8,671 nt of DNA, taken from contig DMER01000118.1 of the NCBI GenBank assembly GCA_003451645.1, forward strand, positions 37,669 through 46,339, written 5' to 3'. The translations under genes were made by a program, and so were the position numbers. Positions within the stretch are counted from its first letter, which is position 1. Every line of letters starts with the position of its first letter. The notes beneath the pieces were generated by a model. It did no database searches. It had not been told where the DNA came from and worked only from the letters and a program-made list of their open reading frames with translations. The stretch comes from Alphaproteobacteria bacterium. Its GTDB lineage: Bacteria > Pseudomonadota > Alphaproteobacteria > Micropepsales > Micropepsaceae. Shown here one piece after another: positions 5,619 through 8,671 of the stretch.

Positions 5619-8036
5619 ATGATGAAAAATTTGCTAATCCTTGGCCTTGTTGCGATAGCCGCCCTTGTCAGTCCGCAATTGTCCGGCAGCATGGCTTTCG
5701 CTCAAGCAGAACCGGCGCGCGGGCCGATCGCGCAGCGGTTGAGCGTAGAGGGTAATCAGCGCATCGAGGAAGCGACGATCCTGTCCTATATGGTCGTGCG
5801 CGTGGGCCAGCCGTACAATCCGGCGATGATCGATTTGTCCCTCAAGACGCTTCACAACACGGGGCTTTTTTCCGACGTTCAAATTTTGCCGGAAGGCGGC
5901 GTGATCATTGTCAAGGTTGTTGAAAATCCAATCATCAACCGGATTGCTTTTGAGGGCAATAACAAGCTTACCGACAAGAATCTTGACGAAGAGGTCCAGC
6001 TGAAGCCTCGCAAGGTCTTCACACGCGCCGCGGTCCAAAAGGACGTGACCCGGGTCTTGGAGCTGTACCGCCGCAGCGGCCGCTTTGCGGCCACCGTCGA
6101 GCCCAAGATCGTTCAGCTGCCGCAGAACCGCGTTGATCTTGTGTTTGAGATTAATGAGGGGCCGTCGACCGGCGTTGACCGGATCATTTTTATCGGTAAC
6201 AAGAATTTCTCGGACGCAACCTTGCGCAGCAAGATTGCGACAGCTGAGTCGTCCTGGTGGAACTTTCTTCAGTCTAATGATAATTACGATCCCGACCGTC
6301 TGACTTTTGACCGCGAACAGCTGCGTCGTTTCTATCTGGCGAATGGCTATGCTGACTTCCGGGTTGTGTCTGCGGTGGCTGAATTGGCGCCTGACCGGAG
6401 CGGGTTCTACATCACGTTCACGGTGGACGAAGGCGATCTGTACGCTTTCGGCAAGGTCGACATCGAGAGCAGCATCAAAGATATCGACAAGGACCGCTTG
6501 ATGAGCCTCATCAAGATCGAGCCTGGTGAGACTTATAATGCTGAACTGATCGACAAGAGCATCGATGCTCTGACGATCCTCGCTGGCGAGAAGGGCTATG
6601 CCTTTGTCGACATCCGTCCCCGGGTGAAGCGCAACCGCGAAGATCGCGTCGTTGATGTGGTGTTCAAGATCGAAGAGGGCCCACGGGTTTATGTTGACCG
6701 CATCAACATCGTTGGTAACACGCGCACCCTCGACAAGGTAATCCGCCGGGAAATCCGCTTGTCGGAAGGGGATGCTTTTAATCGTGTTTTGTTGAACCGT
6801 TCGCGCTCACGCATTCGTGGGCTGGGCTTCTTCAAAAAGGTTGAGATCACCGAAGAACCAGGCGGTGCGCCGGATCGGACCAACCTCAATGTCGAAGTGG
6901 AAGAGCAATCGACAGGCGAGTTGTCGGTGAGCGCGGGCTTCTCCTCGGCCGACAGTATTGTGGGCTCATTCTCCCTGACCGAGAAGAACCTGTTGGGTAA
7001 GGGGCAATTCCTGCGGCTGCAATTGCAGGTGTCGGGTGAGCGTCAGCAAATTGACCTGCGCTTTACGGAGCCATATTTCCTCGACCGGAACCTCTCTGCG
7101 GGCGTCGACGTCTACAGCACGCGCACACAGGTCGACGAGTCCTTCTATGAAGCGGATTTGATCGGTGGCGGTTTGCGCCTCGGTTTCCCGACTTCGGAGT
7201 TTGGACGTCTCGGTCTTCGTTATTCGTTGCGGCAGGAAAACTATGATTACGATCTTGATGGTTTGCTGGCCAATGTGAACGCGTCGCGTACGGCGCAAGG
7301 GCAACCCACTCTGAGCTTCTCTAACCCTGCGGATGCCGCGACCATCGATGCGGTGCTGGGTTCATACATTCGCGCGGACGGCCAGCAAGTCTTGTTCTCG
7401 GTTTTGGGCTACACATTCATCTATGACGAACGTGACGATCCGATTGAACCGCGGGCTGGCTATCGCTTCAGCGTGAGCCAGGACCTCGCGGGTCTTGGGG
7501 GTGACAAGCACTACCTCAAGACGGAAGTGAATGGTGACTGGTATCAGCGCATCTGGGGTGATGATTTCGTTCTCACCACCTCATTGGCGGCAGGTCACAT
7601 CATGGCCTGGGGTGACGACATCCTGGAGCCAACCGACCGGTTCCTGAAGGGTGGCGGTTCGTTCCGTGGCTTCAAAACGTCGGGCGTGGGACCGCGCGAA
7701 ATCAATTCGCGCAGCTACCAGGGTGGCGAACTCTTCGCGATTGGTACTCTGGAGTTGAGCGTTCCCAACTTCTTGCCGGAAGATTTGGGGATCAAAACGA
7801 GCATCTTTGCCGATGTGGGTACGATCGGTCTGATTGACGACTTGCCTGTGGGCAATTGTACGGGCGTGAATACGGCGTGTGTCCAGGACGACCTGTCACT
7901 TCGGGCATCCGTTGGCGTCAGCGTGTCGTGGAATTCGCCCTTTGGCCCTGTCCGCCTTGATTTCTCCCATGTCTTGGCGAATGAAGACTATGACGAGACG
8001 GAAACCTTCCGTTTCAGTGCAGGTACAAAACTCTAA
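5619..8036 (+). CDS. bamA: Outer-membrane protein assembly factor BamA
   Basis: Omp85-family core of the BAM complex, which folds beta-barrel proteins into the outer membrane. From ATG 5619 the product is 805 residues (E. coli 810). Signal peptide: MMKNLLILGLVAIAALV followed by a cleavage site after AQA (residue 30). Five POTRA domains follow, at about residues 36-105, 106-183, 184-276, 277-359 and 360-433; their GN turns show as SVEGNQRI, AFEGNNKL, FIGNKNF and NIVGNTRTL. The barrel runs from about residue 434, with SLTEKNLLGKGQ, FTEPYF, YDERDDPIEPRAGYRF and the loop-6 motif SFRGF (R683, E. coli R661). The C-terminus FRFSAGTKL forms the last strand. Cys747 and Cys754 lie in a predicted extracellular loop. 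Start: ATG 5577 is in frame and would add 14 residues before the signal peptide; 5619 (or 5622) is preferred because Met-Met-Lys directly precedes the hydrophobic core. Shine-Dalgarno matches are weak for both (AGG 5611-5613; GGGG 5563-5566). Confidence 0.95.
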   Translation: MMKNLLILGLVAIAALVSPQLSGSMAFAQAEPARGPIAQRLSVEGNQRIEEATILSYMVVRVGQPYNPAMIDLSLKTLHNTGLFSDVQILPEGGVIIVKVVENPIINRIAFEGNNKLTDKNLDEEVQLKPRKVFTRAAVQKDVTRVLELYRRSGRFAATVEPKIVQLPQNRVDLVFEINEGPSTGVDRIIFIGNKNFSDATLRSKIATAESSWWNFLQSNDNYDPDRLTFDREQLRRFYLANGYADFRVVSAVAELAPDRSGFYITFTVDEGDLYAFGKVDIESSIKDIDKDRLMSLIKIEPGETYNAELIDKSIDALTILAGEKGYAFVDIRPRVKRNREDRVVDVVFKIEEGPRVYVDRINIVGNTRTLDKVIRREIRLSEGDAFNRVLLNRSRSRIRGLGFFKKVEITEEPGGAPDRTNLNVEVEEQSTGELSVSAGFSSADSIVGSFSLTEKNLLGKGQFLRLQLQVSGERQQIDLRFTEPYFLDRNLSAGVDVYSTRTQVDESFYEADLIGGGLRLGFPTSEFGRLGLRYSLRQENYDYDLDGLLANVNASRTAQGQPTLSFSNPADAATIDAVLGSYIRADGQQVLFSVLGYTFIYDERDDPIEPRAGYRFSVSQDLAGLGGDKHYLKTEVNGDWYQRIWGDDFVLTTSLAAGHIMAWGDDILEPTDRFLKGGGSFRGFKTSGVGPREINSRSYQGGELFAIGTLELSVPNFLPEDLGIKTSIFADVGTIGLIDDLPVGNCTGVNTACVQDDLSLRASVGVSVSWNSPFGPVRLDFSHVLANEDYDETETFRFSAGTKL

Positions 8037-8045
8037 CCTTGTCTC

Positions 8046-8049
8046 GGAG
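8046..8049 (+). promoter_or_regulatory. Ribosome-binding site of skp/ompH
   Basis: GGAG lies 7 bases before the ATG at 8057, inside the 20-base gap after bamA. It supports that start and continued translation from a bamA-skp transcript. Confidence 0.6.
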
Positions 8050-8056
8050 CATTCCT

Positions 8057-8671
8057 ATGAAGATCAAAAAGGCCATGGTGGCCTCTGCCGCCGCTGTATT
8101 TCTCTCGGCATTTATGATGAACGCTGCTCATGCCCAAGCACCAGCGGCACCTGCCGCGCCGGCTGCAGCACCACGGCCTGCTGCGGCTGCCCCCGCTGCG
8201 AAGGCTGGACCTGCCGTGATCTTGTTTGTGGATCGCAGTGCGATCATCCGCAATTCGACCGTGGGTAAGGACATCTTCAAGCAGGTTGAAGGCTTGGCGA
8301 AGAAGATGGAGGCGGACTACGCCCCAGAGAACAAGAAGCTGCAGGACGATATTCAAGGTCTGCAGGCGCAATTCCAGCTCTTGGCCCCGGAAGCGCGTGA
8401 AGCCAAACGCAAGGAACTCGAGGGCCGCCGCCAGGCGTTCCAAAAGAAGGTCCAAGATCGTCAAGGCGAGATCCAAGGCGGCATGAACAAGGCCCGTCAG
8501 CAATTGGAAGCGGCCCTTGGGCCTATCTTGGAGCAAATGATGGTTGAGCGTGGCGCAAACCTTTTGCTTGACCGCGGCATGGTGGTCCTGGGTTCGGTTG
8601 ATCTTGATGTAACGCAAGTGGCCATCCAGCGCCTCGACTCGCGTCTGCCAAAGGTAACCGTGACGCCAGTG
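8057..8671 (+). CDS. skp: OmpH/Skp-family periplasmic chaperone, 3' end missing
   Basis: Periplasmic chaperone of the Skp/OmpH family, which holds unfolded outer-membrane proteins on their way to BamA. The frame is open from ATG 8057 to the window end without a stop (205 codons); the true C-terminus is outside, probably close. Residues 1-28 are a signal peptide (MKIKK, hydrophobic AVFLSAFMM, cleavage after AHA or AQA). Residues 29-52 are an Ala/Pro linker. The OmpH domain starts near 53 (AVILFVDRSAIIRNSTVGKDI). A long charged helix of heptad character (about 75-160; KKLQDDIQGLQAQ, REAKRKELEGRRQAF) is the expected coiled-coil tentacle. LEQMMVERGANLLLDRGMVVL, then VDLDVTQVAIQRLDSRLP, returns to the body domain; similar endings are common in alphaproteobacterial OmpH proteins. 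It sits 20 bases after bamA with a clear GGAG site. E. coli Skp is about 161 residues, so this one is longer, partly from the linker. Confidence 0.92.
   Translation, partial: MKIKKAMVASAAAVFLSAFMMNAAHAQAPAAPAAPAAAPRPAAAAPAAKAGPAVILFVDRSAIIRNSTVGKDIFKQVEGLAKKMEADYAPENKKLQDDIQGLQAQFQLLAPEAREAKRKELEGRRQAFQKKVQDRQGEIQGGMNKARQQLEAALGPILEQMMVERGANLLLDRGMVVLGSVDLDVTQVAIQRLDSRLPKVTVTPV
8141..8212 (+). repeat. Low-complexity Ala/Pro coding tract in skp
   Basis: Twenty-four codons (residues 29-52 of the Skp-like protein) encode almost only alanine and proline, with PAAP-type units, one Arg, one Lys and one Gly. Codons vary (GCA, GCG, GCC, GCT; CCA, CCT, CCG, CCC), so this is a selected amino-acid composition rather than a fresh DNA repeat expansion. 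It lies between the signal peptide and the OmpH domain. Confidence 0.75.

Noticed and set aside
8033..8617. 194-codon open frame on the minus strand opposite skp
   Set aside because: The sense strand encodes a clear signal peptide and OmpH domain; the antisense Leu-rich product is the mirror of Lys/Gln/Glu-rich coiled-coil codons.
1..8671. A hidden novel system, mobile element or defence locus
   Set aside because: All eight frames are recognisable core genes in a known order, without integrase, transposase, direct-repeat array or unexplained long gap.

Overview
This window is a conserved housekeeping and cell-envelope gene block from an alphaproteobacterium. All eight genes are on the + strand, and almost every base is coding. 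The order is pyrH (5' end cut off), frr, uppS, cdsA, dxr, rseP, bamA and skp/ompH (3' end cut off). This order is well known in Alphaproteobacteria, where rpsB-tsf normally lie upstream and lpxD-fabZ-lpxA downstream; neither flank is inside this window. The protein details also fit an alphaproteobacterium: the LTASGGPFR form of Dxr, the SFRGF loop of BamA and the overall character of the OmpH protein. By eye the G+C content is in the high fifties per cent. I cannot name a genus.

Layout: bases 1-527 are the last ~174 codons of UMP kinase. A 74-base gap with short inverted repeats leads to ribosome recycling factor (602-1177). A 78-base gap leads to undecaprenyl diphosphate synthase (1256-2008). 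uppS, cdsA and dxr are packed with stop/start overlaps (4 bases, then 1 base), which suggests translational coupling. rseP follows dxr after 29 bases. The longest non-coding stretch is the 127 bases between rseP and the preferred bamA start. skp begins 20 bases after bamA and runs off the window end. No stretch of 300 bases lacks a gene. I see no tRNA, rRNA, CRISPR array, insertion sequence, phage gene or convincing terminator.

The genes share a logic. pyrH and frr serve nucleotide supply and translation. Dxr feeds the MEP isoprenoid pathway, whose products UppS turns into the lipid carrier for peptidoglycan and surface polymers. CdsA makes CDP-diacylglycerol for phospholipids. RseP is an inner-membrane site-2 protease linked to envelope stress and signal-peptide clearance. 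BamA and Skp insert and chaperone outer-membrane proteins. The block therefore joins growth with building of both membranes and the wall.

I looked for a hidden or new system and did not find one. The points worth a second look are within known genes: a histidine in place of a signature aspartate in CdsA, a second PDZ domain in RseP, an arginine in the Dxr HPQS motif, and a closely spaced cysteine pair in a predicted surface loop of BamA. Smaller points are an unusual BamA C-terminus and a long Ala/Pro linker in the Skp-like protein.
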